NCBI RefSeq assembly: GCF_040403615.1 | Contig: NZ_JBBAKG010000030.1 | Location: forward strand, 7,997-71,996 | Length of the DNA: 64,000 nt | Direction: 5' to 3' | Source of the DNA: Haliscomenobacter sp040403615 | GTDB taxonomy: Bacteria > Bacteroidota > Bacteroidia > Chitinophagales > Saprospiraceae | In this document: positions 17,100 to 27,034 of the stretch, in pieces | Layout: every line of letters begins with the position of its first letter | Numbering within the stretch: the first letter of the stretch is position 1 | The notes under the pieces: model-generated | The model's database searches: none | Told to the model about the DNA's origin: nothing | What the model saw: only the letters and a program-made list of their open reading frames with translations | Position numbers and translations under genes: made by a program

Positions 17100-18674
17100 A
17101 TGCGTAATCTATTTTTGATCGCCTTTTTGCTCTTGGGAAGTGAAATTTTTGCCCAAAAAATGAGCCTCGCAATTGGCCCCGAAATGAAAGCGGACAAGGA
17201 CGTAAGCTTTTGGGGACACCTGCACCACGATGCCTCCGGGCATTATGTTTTGCAAACAGAATCTGATGGCAGTAACTTTTTATCGCGAGATAAACACGCA
17301 CCCGTCCTGCAAAAATTCGATCAAAAATTTAAATTGTTGTCTTCCAAACCTCTTATTGCCAAACTCGATGATGCCTCTTTCGGGAATTGTTTTTACACAA
17401 AAAACAAGTTCTTGTTGTGTTCCAATCAATACAATTCCAGAGAAAAAACGCTCAGTTTTCACGCCACCACCATCTCGATGAAAGGGGAGGCCAGCAAACC
17501 AATACAGTTGGCTCAAATTCAGTGGAACCATAAAGACGACGAACCAAAAAAAGTAGATTGGTCAATGTCGGAAGACACTACCAAACTGCTGGTGGCCAGC
17601 TATGCAGACAATGATGACAATGATTTGAAAACTCAGGTCAGCTTCATCGTGCACGATCACAACCTGCAAAAACTTTGGGGCAAAGGCTACACCCTCCCCT
17701 ACTCACAGGAGCAGTTTTCGTTTGAAAACTGGACGCTGGCCAATGATGGCAAGGTCTATTTGTTGGCCAAGATTTATGATGAATTCAACAACAAGGAGTC
17801 CAAGAAAGAAAACGGCAAGCGCAAACCGGCTTATAAATTGGTGATTTTCCGCTTTGATCCCGAAAGTGCACAGCCCTACCAAATCCGCATGAACCTGAGA
17901 GATAAATACGTCACGGATGTGACTTTCCAACTCAGCCCGGAAGGAGATTTGAGTTGTGCAGGGTTTTACTCCAATGACCAAAAAGGCGTGATTCAAGGGG
18001 TGTTTTTTTCCCGCATTAGTGCCCAAACCGGCCAGGCACTCACGGTCAACCTCAAAGCATTCACTGCTACCGACCTGGCCTTATTTGATACCGATACCGA
18101 TAAAAGTGGTGATGAGGGACTCAGCAAGGAGTTTAGATTCGACCGCATCGTGCTTCGCGACGACGGTGGCGCAGTGGTTACTGCGGAACAGGCTTATTCA
18201 ATTACCACCACTTATCGGAATGGAGTTTATTGGGTATCGCGCACAACTTACTACAACAATGAAATCTGCGTTACGAGCATCAGTCCGACCGGAGAAATTG
18301 ATTGGGTACGCACCATTCCCAAAAAACAGGTGATGGCTGAAACCGATATTTTCAGCGGTTACACGATGATGGTCTCTGGCAGCAACTTGTACTTTCTGTA
18401 CAATGATGATGAAGACAACCTGAAAAATCCACTGACTGCCCGAGCAAAACGCATTAGCTCCTTCAATGATGCCGTAGCAACCGTTGTAACGATCAGCTCC
18501 GATGGAAAAATGTCCCGCAATCTCGCCTTTGAAATCAAAGAAGATACCAACAAAGGGCTGATTGTAGCCCGACATTGCAAGCAAACAGACCCCAACGAAA
18601 TGTTTTTTCTCACTACCCGCTACCAATTGTTCAGCAGGCCTCGATTTTTGATGGGGTCATTGAAGGTTGATTGA
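17100..18674 (+). CDS. secreted protein of unknown function
   Basis: 524 residues with a signal peptide (MRNLFLIAFLLLGSEIFAQ). No enzyme motif recognised. The sequence is rich in short beta strands with repeated blade-like pieces (SFWGHLHHDASGHYVLQTES, KLVIFRFDPESAQP, VTDVTFQLSPEGDLSCAGF), compatible with a beta-propeller. It has no type IX sorting domain, so it probably stays in the periplasm or outer membrane. It is divergent from the YceI gene, with 191 bases between. Confidence 0.75.
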   Translation: MRNLFLIAFLLLGSEIFAQKMSLAIGPEMKADKDVSFWGHLHHDASGHYVLQTESDGSNFLSRDKHAPVLQKFDQKFKLLSSKPLIAKLDDASFGNCFYTKNKFLLCSNQYNSREKTLSFHATTISMKGEASKPIQLAQIQWNHKDDEPKKVDWSMSEDTTKLLVASYADNDDNDLKTQVSFIVHDHNLQKLWGKGYTLPYSQEQFSFENWTLANDGKVYLLAKIYDEFNNKESKKENGKRKPAYKLVIFRFDPESAQPYQIRMNLRDKYVTDVTFQLSPEGDLSCAGFYSNDQKGVIQGVFFSRISAQTGQALTVNLKAFTATDLALFDTDTDKSGDEGLSKEFRFDRIVLRDDGGAVVTAEQAYSITTTYRNGVYWVSRTTYYNNEICVTSISPTGEIDWVRTIPKKQVMAETDIFSGYTMMVSGSNLYFLYNDDEDNLKNPLTARAKRISSFNDAVATVVTISSDGKMSRNLAFEIKEDTNKGLIVARHCKQTDPNEMFFLTTRYQLFSRPRFLMGSLKVD

Positions 18675-18978
18675 GAAAGCGCTGGCCGTCGTTTTGTCTT
18701 TATTCCACCCAAAACCGCAGCCCCATGCAGCGCAAATGGTAGTGCCGTTGTTGTTGCAGGAGTTGCTGATGTGTTTTTAAAATAGAGCGCTTAGGGAAGT
18801 GATTTAGATAACTGTCGCGTTTCAATATTCAGGTTGCTTGTTCAAAAAGCTTACTGTTTTTCAAACACGACAGTCATTTAAATCTTGTTCCATAATCAGT
18901 ACAAAAAAATCCCGCAGCGCCAACCAGCACTGCGGGAATACCTACCTACCTATATCGTTCCAAGAATAAATCCAAGAC
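18675..18978. other. intergenic region between convergent genes
   Basis: About 300 bases with no gene. It contains the strong terminator at 18902-18940 for the giant minus-strand gene; I see no comparable structure for the plus-strand gene. Confidence 0.5.
18902..18940 (-). terminator. rho-independent terminator of the giant type A secreted protein gene
   Basis: Read on the minus strand, TCCCGCAGTGC pairs with GCGCTGCGGGA and is followed by a run of seven T. A textbook terminator 40 bases after the stop codon. Confidence 0.88.
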
Positions 18979-21900
18979 CTATTTCACTACGCTCAACCTT
19001 TGCGTTTGCACCACTCCTTCGCTCAGCAAGCGAATCAAGTACATACCCGCTGGCAGATTGCTGGTGTTTATATTGAGCTTGTGGAAGCCTTCGCTTTGTT
19101 GCCCCTGGTTCAGGTTTTGAATCCATTTTCCTTGCAGGTCGTATAAGTCAATGACCAGGTTGCGGGTTTTGCCGAGGGCATAAGTCAGGGTTGCTTGTTC
19201 TTTGGCCGGGTTGGGGAACACACTCATTTGGGTGAAATCCGCTCCGTTGTTCTTTACATCCACCGCCGATGTACTGATGTCGCCACTGATGTAGTTGGCA
19301 AACTTGCGGGTGCTGAGTATGTTGCCTTCGGCATCAAAGTAGGTGATCATCAGGGTTGGAACCGTTTTGCTGCCGCTGTTGTCAGCAATCACCAGCGACA
19401 AGCCTTTTTCGATGGCGGTGCCACAATAATCCAAATCTTCCAGCGAAGGGAACGTTGCGTATACATAATCTGTGCCCATCGACGTGCGCACGGCACAGGT
19501 TTGGTCATCGCGGAGTGCTTCGCCTTCAATCTTACCCGCAGTCACTGCAAAAATGTAGGGTGCAGAAGACAAGCGGGTGGTAGCTCCCGGGTCGGTCAGA
19601 TCCAGGCTAACTGCCATTGCAGAAATTTCGCCAATGAATTTGGAATTCGGATCGGCTTGCAGGCGTACAGCATACAGTTTGGCAGGAATCTGGTAGCTCA
19701 AGGTCGCCACATCGTGGTTGATGATGCTGCCTTTCCACTTGAGGGTATCGCGGCAGAAAGTGCCATCGCAGTAGTTGATTTGCAATACAATGCCGCTGCT
19801 GTAAGTCACACTGGCGCTCACCCAGAAAGCAATGCTGTTGATGGCTGGAGTTGAAGGGGTGATTACGCTGGTGCTGGTCATGGATTGAGCAGGGCCGTTG
19901 TCTACACTGTAGCTGCCTGCGCTAAGGCCAGCCGCTGCAGTAATGTTTACCGAACAAATTGGCTTGTTGGAGGGGTTGATGTAGTTGAAAATGCCGGTTT
20001 TTTTGAAATGTGAGCTTTTGAAGTTCAAAGTCCATTGGCCACAGCAATCACTTGGCACGGGTGGTTTGCCACAGCCATCCAGCTTGATCTCTTTGAAGCA
20101 CTGCTCGCCATTGCTGAAGGTAATGCTGAACATCGCCACGATGCTGCCCGTGGTATTGTTGGGCGAAGTAGCGAAACAGATATCGAGGGTAGGAGCGCAT
20201 CCGTTGGGGATGAAGTTGTAGGTACTTTGTCCCTGGTATGCACCCAGGCTGGCGGCGCAATTCCAGCCAGCGCTGCTCATGGTGCCCCCTTGTACGGTGA
20301 CCTGAATTTGTTTCACATCGCAGGGCGTAACTAGCCGCAAGCAGCACTTACCATCGATGGGCTTCAGGGTCGTTTTTTCGCAGCATCCGCTGGATACAAC
20401 GGTAGCACATACCGTATTGGAAGCAGCTGGCGTCAGTGGGGTATAGGTCAGGTTGCCGTTGATGATGTACTTGCCCGAGCCCCGTGAAGCAAAATCGTTG
20501 CAGGCTTGCTGGGTCGTTTGGGCATTTGCAGAAGTAGTAACCTTGAAGTTGGCACGCAAAGTACCGCCGCTGATCAAGCCATATGCAGCGCCATACGCGA
20601 TGCCCACGTTGTTGCCACTGCCGGTATAAGGCCAGGCGTCGCTGGTTGTACCGATGCTCAACCCCATTGAGTTCAGGATGCTCAGGTTGTTGCCTGCCAT
20701 GGTTCCGGCAGTTCCGGTCACGGACGGGGTCGCTACTGCGGCATAAGCGTATCCACTTGGGTTGCTCACCCCAAACTGTGCCCCTCTGGGACTTGTGCGG
20801 CTCATTACTTTCCAATCGTTGGCGCCATCATTCATGGGCAGCAGGTCAACCTTGCGCACATCGTAAAGGGGGCCAGTACCGGTGTTTTTGATGTTGAGGC
20901 GGTACCAAAGGCTGCCACCAGCGCTGGTCGTGGTACTTGATGCCCAGGTGGCGTTGTCTTTGCTGACTTCTTTGGTCAATTCCGTACCGTGGGTAACGTT
21001 GATCAGGGTATTGACCGTGTTGGCTGTTTCAGGGGCAGGCAAGTTGCCACCATTGCCCGTAAAGGTATTGGGCACAATCCCACTGGCTGCATCAGGAGCA
21101 ACTTTGACATCGAATTCGATGAAGTAAAACGTGACACCCTGCGTGCCGTAAGCACCGCAATTGGCATAGTAAAAATTCTGGCATTCGGCGGGGATATTCA
21201 GGTTGTTCCACGTAAGGGTATTGCCGCTTACTGAAGCAGTGGCAATTGGCCAGGGTGTCGCTCCTACCCCACCGCAAGCAGGGTTGTAATTGAGGCTGGA
21301 ATAGGCAATTTGGTTGCCCATGTAAATCAAACTGGGGTTTAGTACATCACTGAGGTTGAAGTTGCTGGCATTTTGGGAACCGATGTTTTGTATGCGCAAA
21401 CGGTAGCGGAATACATTGCCAGGCTGATAAGCTACCTGTGGGCTGCAAATGTCTTTGTACAAACACAAGTCTGGCGCGGGGGTAGAAGTCACGAAGCTAG
21501 CGCAACTCTGCTGCGCAGGAATTTGCGAAGAAGTCAGATTGGCACAGTTGGTAATGGTTGTATTGGGCAGTACACTGGCATTGATCGTAAAAGCGATTTG
21601 AATCTGCAAGCAAGCAGCGGCGGCCAATCCGGTTTGGCTAAAGCTCAATGAAGCGACCGGACTGATGACAGGCGCAGTCCAGTTGATGTTGCCCGTTTGA
21701 CTAGTTGCAATGATGGGTGTATTGGTATTCACTAAAACAGCACTGGCGGTAACCGGAGCAGAGGCAGAAAAAGAGATCGAATTGACCGTAACGCCTGCCG
21801 GAATCACATCCTGAATAGAAAAAGTAAGCGGTGTATTGCCGTTGTTGCAAGTGGTAATGTAGTACACGCCCTGGCAGCCAGGCATCTTGTTGTTGAGGTA

Positions 21901-22863
21901 CAAGCCTTTGCTGAAGGTGCCGGAACTGATCGGAGCAGCAACTTGTACGCAAGTTGTGTTGCTGTTGGCGCTAAAAGCCTGGTTGCAAGCGTTGGTACCA
22001 GAAAGTGTAGCCGTATTCGGGATTTGCGTACCTACCGGGAAGGAACCTGCCGGATAGTTTACGGTCACCTGACAGCTTAGCCATACCCAGGGAGAAGCCG
22101 CATTAAGGTTGCCTACGTTCCAGGTCAGGGTGTTGCCGCTTTGGGTGATCCCGCAAGTACTCGACACTAGGGTTGCGCCCGCTGGCAAAACATCGGTTAC
22201 TACCGCGCTATTGAGGTTGATTTGGCCGTCGTCGTTGCCCTGGTAAGGGTTGGTTTTGTACACCATCAGGTTGTAAGTCACATTGCCTCCAGCAGCCATG
22301 ATGTATTGGCAGCCGTTGTTTTGAGGATTCCAGGAAAGTCCGGTTACGCCCTTGCTGATTGCAAAAGGGTTATTGGCAGTTGCCGTAGTGGTAATAAAAT
22401 CGGTACAAAGTTTGGGTTGATTTTTGGCTTCAAGGCAAATGGAATTGCGTGCGGCCGTACCGGGGCAAGTTGTTCCAGCCGGAAAGTGCACATTGATTTG
22501 AAAAGTTCCACTGCAACCAGAGCTTACCGAAGCAAGGCTGTAGCTTACCAAATTTCCGACGGTGCTCACCGTTGGCGTGCCACAACCTGTGCCTGGCACT
22601 ACTCCGTCGATGATCAACGTAGCAGGAACCTGATCGGTGATGACAACATTGGTGGCGCCAGCAGGAATGGTATAAAAAATGGTGTAGGTGAAAACGACTC
22701 CCGAGGGAACGCTGGAGTTGCTGACCTGTTTTTTTACTGCAAACCCATTGGCAGTAACGGTATTGGTCAAGGTAGCTTGAGTTTGTGCAGGCAATAAGCC
22801 AGGCAGACTCAGGAAAAGCAGGCTAAAAATTGCCCACATCAAGTGGTTTTGGATCTTTTTCAT
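18979..22863 (-). CDS. giant secreted protein with DUF11-type repeats and type A T9SS sorting domain
   Basis: 1294 residues from the ATG at 22863; signal peptide ends near LPAQ at residue 27. The body has several DUF11-like beta-sandwich repeats of about 120-150 residues (KQVSNSSVPSGVVFTYTIFY, FRYRLRIQNIGSQNASNFNL, LWYRLNIKNTGTGPLYDV) and cysteine-rich stretches around residues 830-950. The last 80 residues are a type A sorting domain: VFPNPAKEQATLTYALG, IDLYDLQGKWIQ, LPAGMYLIRLLSEG. It should cross the outer membrane by the type IX system and be fixed to the surface, probably as an adhesin or structural protein. Confidence 0.9.
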   Translation of the reverse strand: MKKIQNHLMWAIFSLLFLSLPGLLPAQTQATLTNTVTANGFAVKKQVSNSSVPSGVVFTYTIFYTIPAGATNVVITDQVPATLIIDGVVPGTGCGTPTVSTVGNLVSYSLASVSSGCSGTFQINVHFPAGTTCPGTAARNSICLEAKNQPKLCTDFITTTATANNPFAISKGVTGLSWNPQNNGCQYIMAAGGNVTYNLMVYKTNPYQGNDDGQINLNSAVVTDVLPAGATLVSSTCGITQSGNTLTWNVGNLNAASPWVWLSCQVTVNYPAGSFPVGTQIPNTATLSGTNACNQAFSANSNTTCVQVAAPISSGTFSKGLYLNNKMPGCQGVYYITTCNNGNTPLTFSIQDVIPAGVTVNSISFSASAPVTASAVLVNTNTPIIATSQTGNINWTAPVISPVASLSFSQTGLAAAACLQIQIAFTINASVLPNTTITNCANLTSSQIPAQQSCASFVTSTPAPDLCLYKDICSPQVAYQPGNVFRYRLRIQNIGSQNASNFNLSDVLNPSLIYMGNQIAYSSLNYNPACGGVGATPWPIATASVSGNTLTWNNLNIPAECQNFYYANCGAYGTQGVTFYFIEFDVKVAPDAASGIVPNTFTGNGGNLPAPETANTVNTLINVTHGTELTKEVSKDNATWASSTTTSAGGSLWYRLNIKNTGTGPLYDVRKVDLLPMNDGANDWKVMSRTSPRGAQFGVSNPSGYAYAAVATPSVTGTAGTMAGNNLSILNSMGLSIGTTSDAWPYTGSGNNVGIAYGAAYGLISGGTLRANFKVTTSANAQTTQQACNDFASRGSGKYIINGNLTYTPLTPAASNTVCATVVSSGCCEKTTLKPIDGKCCLRLVTPCDVKQIQVTVQGGTMSSAGWNCAASLGAYQGQSTYNFIPNGCAPTLDICFATSPNNTTGSIVAMFSITFSNGEQCFKEIKLDGCGKPPVPSDCCGQWTLNFKSSHFKKTGIFNYINPSNKPICSVNITAAAGLSAGSYSVDNGPAQSMTSTSVITPSTPAINSIAFWVSASVTYSSGIVLQINYCDGTFCRDTLKWKGSIINHDVATLSYQIPAKLYAVRLQADPNSKFIGEISAMAVSLDLTDPGATTRLSSAPYIFAVTAGKIEGEALRDDQTCAVRTSMGTDYVYATFPSLEDLDYCGTAIEKGLSLVIADNSGSKTVPTLMITYFDAEGNILSTRKFANYISGDISTSAVDVKNNGADFTQMSVFPNPAKEQATLTYALGKTRNLVIDLYDLQGKWIQNLNQGQQSEGFHKLNINTSNLPAGMYLIRLLSEGVVQTQRLSVVK

Positions 22864-22984
22864 GTTCAACGGAATTAAATTGGATGAAATAAATGAGTAG
22901 GTTTAAGGGGGCTTCATCTACTCATCTCCAAAGCCGTTGAAATCTTACTGCCGTTTTTAAATTTTTTTGAAAAAAATAATCAAA

Positions 22985-23105
22985 AGGCGATAAAAAAATG
23001 AGTGTTTCATTTTGCCAAAGGATTAGATGAGAAAACGGTTCATTTCAAGTTTCTTATCTAATCCTTTGGCTACAAGAAAATGAAACACTTATTTTTGCCC
23101 CACTA
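22985..23105. repeat. long inverted repeat containing palindromic-element family 1, copy B
   Basis: Arms at about 22985-23034 and 23050-23105 are near-perfect inverse copies (cores ATGAGTGTTTCATTTT, CCAAAGGATTAGATGAGAAA), separated by about 15 bases; one arm has a short insertion near 23070. The outer end of the right arm is the 15-mer TTTTTGCCCCACTAC. The stop codon of the DUF2071 gene lies inside the terminal ACTAC. Resembles a MITE-like element or a large terminator hairpin. Confidence 0.85.
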
Positions 23106-23825
23106 CCCAGGGATAAAATGACCTTGTCCTACTTCAATCCCGGAGCCTTCGGCCAAAAAGACCGACAAAGGTTGTAGATCATTCAAAAATGCAAATTCCT
23201 GGCCGTAGGCTGCGCCAAAATCTAACTGACAAAGGAAATTTTGCACCGCATAGGTTTGCCAACGTGGATGCTCTACTGCGTACTCCATAGTGCGTTGGGC
23301 ATCCCAGCGGGCATAGCCCCAATAATGCTCGGTGATGAACTCTGCTTCGCAACCAGCGGGCATGTCTTCAGCTTGCGGTAAAGTAGTAGCAGAAAAAGAA
23401 TACTGCTGCCCCTTTTGTTTCCAAGAATACTCTACTTCCAAATTCTGCTCCGTTTCCGTCCAGCGGTATTGCATGGGCACAGTCTTGTATTGCTCGCGGT
23501 ATAGGGTATTTGCCACGAAGGTGATTGCAGGTACAGGCACGAGTTCCCTGAGAAACACCACTCCTCTTTTCCAGCCCAATTCGGGGTCTTGGTATTTTAC
23601 ATAAAACCGCAGGTTGATCTCCGGAAAATTGCGGTGCCCCGGAAATCCAATACCTTTGACCTTGGTGTTCAAAAACCGGAAACCCACCAGACTGACGTAG
23701 CAGGTTTCATTCCACCAATCCAGCTCAACGCCAGCAGGCAGATAAGGCAACAATACTTCAGGATTGACTGCGTAATTGAGCATCAACAGCCTGCGCCATT
23801 CGGCGGTAAGGAATGGGTTTTGCAT
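23103..23825 (-). CDS. DUF2071 (YqjF-like) family protein
   Basis: 240 residues from the ATG at 23825. Fits DUF2071, related in fold to acetoacetate decarboxylase: FLTAEWRRLLMLNYAVNPEV, LPYLPAGVELDWWNETCYVS, LVGFRFLNTKVKGIGFPGH and the later GVVFLRELVPVPAIT and EHYWGYARW. Cytoplasmic; biochemical role not known. The stop codon coincides with the end of a palindromic element. Upstream is proA on the same strand, separated by an inverted repeat. Confidence 0.85.
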   Translation of the reverse strand: MQNPFLTAEWRRLLMLNYAVNPEVLLPYLPAGVELDWWNETCYVSLVGFRFLNTKVKGIGFPGHRNFPEINLRFYVKYQDPELGWKRGVVFLRELVPVPAITFVANTLYREQYKTVPMQYRWTETEQNLEVEYSWKQKGQQYSFSATTLPQAEDMPAGCEAEFITEHYWGYARWDAQRTMEYAVEHPRWQTYAVQNFLCQLDFGAAYGQEFAFLNDLQPLSVFLAEGSGIEVGQGHFIPG

Positions 23826-23858
23826 TTTTTTGTCTTGAAGATGTACAAAAGGTAAACG

Positions 23859-23916
23859 TTTAGCACCCCACCTTCGGTGGAGTGTTTTTTCAGCGCCGCC
23901 GAAGGCGAGTGCTAAA
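23859..23916. terminator. compound inverted repeat between proA and the DUF2071 gene
   Basis: Outer arms TTTAGCAC / GTGCTAAA enclose two smaller GC-rich hairpins each built on CCTTCGG/CCGAAGG. Probably ends the proA transcript; no long T tract follows on the minus strand. Confidence 0.55.
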
Positions 23917-23943
23917 TAATACAAAAAATGGTGGTACTACAGT

Positions 23944-25191
23944 CTAACTCCGTATCTGGCCATTTCCCTTAACCACCCATTTGTAGCTGGTCAATTCGGG
24001 CAAGGCCATTGGCCCACGAGCATGCAATTTTTGGGTACTGATGCCAATTTCGGCGCCCATACCAAACTGGGAGCCATCCGTAAATGCCGTTGAAGCATTG
24101 GAATACACCACTGCGGCATCCACATTGCACAAGAATATCTCCTGGATTTCAGGGTCTTCGGCCACGATGGTTTCGCTGTGGCGGGAGGAATAACGGTCGA
24201 TGTGGTCGAGTGCTTCCTGTAGGTTAGATACGGTTTTAACCGACATTTTCAGGGATAAAAACTCTGTACCAAAATGGGTGGCATCGGCCAGGGACAACAA
24301 CTGATCCGGGTATTTCCCTGTTAAATGCGCCAGTGCCCCTTCGTCAGCAAATAATTCTACTTGCTGTTCGGCTAATGGAGCAAGCAAGGCTGCTAGATCT
24401 GGTAATCGCGATTCGTGAATGATCAAAGTATCCAGGGCATTGCACACGCTTACCCGACGGGTTTTGGCATTATTGACAATGGCACTGCCTTTGGCCAAAT
24501 CTCCACTTGCATCAAAATAAGTGTGAACGATCCCTGCTCCGGTTTCGATCACGGGTACAGTAGCATTTTTGCGCACAAAATCAATTAGGCCCTGACTGCC
24601 CCGTGGGATCACCAAATCAATGTAGGCGTTGGCGGTCAGGATGAGTAACAAGGCTTCTCGCTCACTGGGGGCCAGGTATACACTATTTTCCAGGCCATAA
24701 TCGGCCAAAATATTTTTGATCAAATCAACAATGGCCAAATTGGAAAAATGCGCATCGCGGCTGCCTTTGAGTACCGCAGCATTACCAGATTTAAGGCAAA
24801 GTGCAAATACGTCAAACGTGACATTGGGGCGCGACTCGTATACGATACCGATGACCCCCATCGGCACACTGGTTTTTTTGAGTTCCAGCCCGTTTGACAA
24901 GGTACGCTCTTCCAAGACTCGGCCAAGGGGAGAAGGCAAATCGGTAACTTTACGGATATCCTGAGCAATGTCTTCCAAACGTTTGGGATTGAGCAGGAGG
25001 CGATCGTACTTGGGATCAGTAGGATCCATGCGCTCTAAATCCAGTTGGTTTGCGGCTAGTAGTGCAGGTGTGTGAAGTATTGCCGCATCGGCCACGCGAT
25101 TCAGGATCAAGTTGATGTCCTCATTGCTCAATTGGATGAGCTTGCGCGCTGCCTGACGGGTCGTACGAAGTTGCTCAAGGATGGTATTCAT
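23944..25191 (-). CDS. proA: gamma-glutamyl phosphate reductase
   Basis: 415 residues, normal length. Reduces gamma-glutamyl phosphate to glutamate-5-semialdehyde with NADPH, the second step of proline synthesis. Motifs include MGVIGIVYESRPNVT for cofactor binding, ALCLKSGNAAVLKGSRDA, LVIPRGSQGLIDFV and the catalytic cysteine in RRVSVCNALDTLI. proB is not adjacent, so the pathway is split in this genome. It lies 31 bases after a small membrane-protein gene and probably shares the tatC transcript. Confidence 0.96.
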   Translation of the reverse strand: MNTILEQLRTTRQAARKLIQLSNEDINLILNRVADAAILHTPALLAANQLDLERMDPTDPKYDRLLLNPKRLEDIAQDIRKVTDLPSPLGRVLEERTLSNGLELKKTSVPMGVIGIVYESRPNVTFDVFALCLKSGNAAVLKGSRDAHFSNLAIVDLIKNILADYGLENSVYLAPSEREALLLILTANAYIDLVIPRGSQGLIDFVRKNATVPVIETGAGIVHTYFDASGDLAKGSAIVNNAKTRRVSVCNALDTLIIHESRLPDLAALLAPLAEQQVELFADEGALAHLTGKYPDQLLSLADATHFGTEFLSLKMSVKTVSNLQEALDHIDRYSSRHSETIVAEDPEIQEIFLCNVDAAVVYSNASTAFTDGSQFGMGAEIGISTQKLHARGPMALPELTSYKWVVKGNGQIRS

Positions 25192-25222
25192 GAATAGTCG
25201 ATTTAAAGTGCAATTTTAAAGA

Positions 25223-25693
25223 CTAGTGCTTTAACTCAGAAGTTTCGCGCTTCAACAAACTATTTTTCAAGTCCGGATTTTCTTCAAAAAAAGCATAAAA
25301 ACGACTCGGACTCGGGATAAACGGCAGGTGCTGGCCGAAACTCCCTTTGCCTTTCAAGTGCAGGGTAGCCACCGAAAAAATCAGCAAAGAAGTGGCGGTA
25401 ATGCTTTCAATTTCGCTAAACGGATAGTGAACGTTCCTGAAATAATTGGTCACGTAAATCCCCTTAGGCCCAACTTCAACGCGCTTAAGCCGCATTAAGG
25501 TAAAGGCCAGAAAGAGTGTTCCTGAAGCAAAGATGAACAACATGACACCCTTTATTGTCAAGGCTGGAGTATTGCCTACCCCGGCAAAATTGGTCAGCAG
25601 AATGGCAACGGTAGTCCCTCCCACCAAAACCAGCCAAAAAACGGGCAGTACAATTTTGTACACCAACGTGAGATTACTTGATATCCTTTCCAT
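25223..25693 (-). CDS. small membrane protein with PH-like tail
   Basis: 156 residues: two transmembrane helices (about 11-35 and 45-67), then a basic beta-rich tail (MRLKRVEVGPKGIYVTNYFR, HYPFSEIESITATSLLIF) resembling bacterial PH-like domains. It lies 2 bases after tatC and 31 before proA. Unknown function; the PH resemblance is tentative. Confidence 0.72.
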   Translation of the reverse strand: MERISSNLTLVYKIVLPVFWLVLVGGTTVAILLTNFAGVGNTPALTIKGVMLFIFASGTLFLAFTLMRLKRVEVGPKGIYVTNYFRNVHYPFSEIESITATSLLIFSVATLHLKGKGSFGQHLPFIPSPSRFYAFFEENPDLKNSLLKRETSELKH

Positions 25694-25695
25694 GC

Positions 25696-26559
25696 TTAAG
25701 ATGGGGTTACTTCCGCTGAAGAATCATCATCGTCATCTTTGGGAGCCACCCGCTTGGCAATCATGATGCTCACTTCGTACAAGGTGTATAGAGGAATGGT
25801 TACCAGCATTTGAGACACCACGTCAGGTGGGGTAATGATCCCTGCTACCACCAAAATGACTACTATGGCCTGGCGGCGAAATGCACGCATGTCGGCGGCA
25901 GTTATCAAACCGATTCGGGCTAAAAAATAGACGACCACGGGCAACTCAAACACAACCCCCAAGGGTAAGGTAAACATCACCATGTAATTGATGTAAGAGT
26001 TGAGCGTAGGAATATTGGTAACACCTGGAATGGTGTAGCCGATCAAAAAGTTGATGGCAAAAGGCGCCATCAGGAAATAGCCGAACACAACGCCGAGCAG
26101 AAACAAAAAAGAACAAACAAAAACGGCTCCTGTAGCCGCTTTTTGCTCTTTGGGCAGCAAACCGGGGCTGACAAAGCGCCAAATTTCCCAAAGCACATAT
26201 GGGGCTGCCATAATCAATCCCACCACAAAGGACACCCACATACTGGTGACGAATGGCTCGGCAAATCCGATGGTTTGCAAATTGACCTCATGCGCAGCAA
26301 AACACATGGTATTGCCCAAACCCATGCTTTTGGAGAAAGAACAAAGCAAGGTATACGTAATGAAATCTTGTCGGGAAGGGCCAAAAATCAGCACCTTAAA
26401 CATCCAGTCCTGGTATATGAAAAGCGTGATCCCAAAGACAGAAATGGCTGTCAGTGAGCGAAGAATGTGCCAACGCAATTCCTCCAGGTGGTCAAAGAAA
26501 GACATTTCTCTGCCAGTCTTTTTCTCTTCTTGGTCTACATCAATTTGATCCAACGGCAT
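25696..26559 (-). CDS. tatC: Sec-independent (Tat) translocase subunit TatC
   Basis: 287 residues from the ATG at 26559; a TTG 66 bases upstream is less likely. Core receptor of the twin-arginine translocase in the inner membrane, binding twin-arginine signal peptides. The conserved N-terminal motif FFDHLEELRWHILRS is present, with six hydrophobic segments and PYVLWEIWRFVSPGLLPKEQ in the second periplasmic loop region. A longer periplasmic loop (about residues 60-100) is typical of Bacteroidota. tatA is not adjacent. Probably first gene of a transcript with the small membrane protein and proA; divergent from ybaB. Confidence 0.95.
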   Translation of the reverse strand: MPLDQIDVDQEEKKTGREMSFFDHLEELRWHILRSLTAISVFGITLFIYQDWMFKVLIFGPSRQDFITYTLLCSFSKSMGLGNTMCFAAHEVNLQTIGFAEPFVTSMWVSFVVGLIMAAPYVLWEIWRFVSPGLLPKEQKAATGAVFVCSFLFLLGVVFGYFLMAPFAINFLIGYTIPGVTNIPTLNSYINYMVMFTLPLGVVFELPVVVYFLARIGLITAADMRAFRRQAIVVILVVAGIITPPDVVSQMLVTIPLYTLYEVSIMIAKRVAPKDDDDDSSAEVTPS

Positions 26560-26719
26560 GATGGCTCTTTTTTCGAAATTCCTTGCACTGTTTGTCCTTA
26601 TATGCCAAACAGTTTTGTCGCTCAACTAGTTTAACGGGGACAAATGTATAAAATACTGTCATTTCCTGTGCATTCCGTTATATCTTCGCCCATAATTTAC
26701 CGACAAAAAAAGCAATACC

Positions 26720-27034
26720 ATGTTTGGACTTGAGAACATGTTTGGCGATATGGAGGCACAGCAAAAAGCCATGCGCGAAAAATTGGCCGAGTATATCGTT
26801 GAAAGTGAAGCCGGTGAGGGGGCCATCAAGATCAGCGCCAACGCCAACCGAGAATTGACCAACATCACCATCGATCCTGCGTTTTTAAAAAATGTGGAAG
26901 CAGAAGAGTTGGAAGACCTCCTGTTGGTGGCCATCAATCGCGCCCTGCAAAGTGCGCTTGAAAAAGAAGCGTCTGAGACTCAAGAGTTGCTCAAAGACAT
27001 GTTGCCTCCTGGCTTGGATGGCTTGTTCAAATAA
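26720..27034 (+). CDS. YbaB/EbfC-family nucleoid-associated protein
   Basis: 104 residues: acidic small DNA-binding protein that forms tweezer-like dimers. Pattern IKISANANRELTNITIDPAF followed by EELEDLLLVAINRALQSALE fits the family; the N-terminal MFGLENMFGDMEAQQKAMRE helix and the C-terminal LPPGLDGLFK are typical of the Bacteroidota form. Divergent from tatC, with 160 bases between. Confidence 0.9.
   Translation: MFGLENMFGDMEAQQKAMREKLAEYIVESEAGEGAIKISANANRELTNITIDPAFLKNVEAEELEDLLLVAINRALQSALEKEASETQELLKDMLPPGLDGLFK

Noticed and set aside
19195..19854. 219-codon plus-strand open frame
   Set aside because: Antisense to the giant type A secreted protein; composition is a shadow of the real gene.
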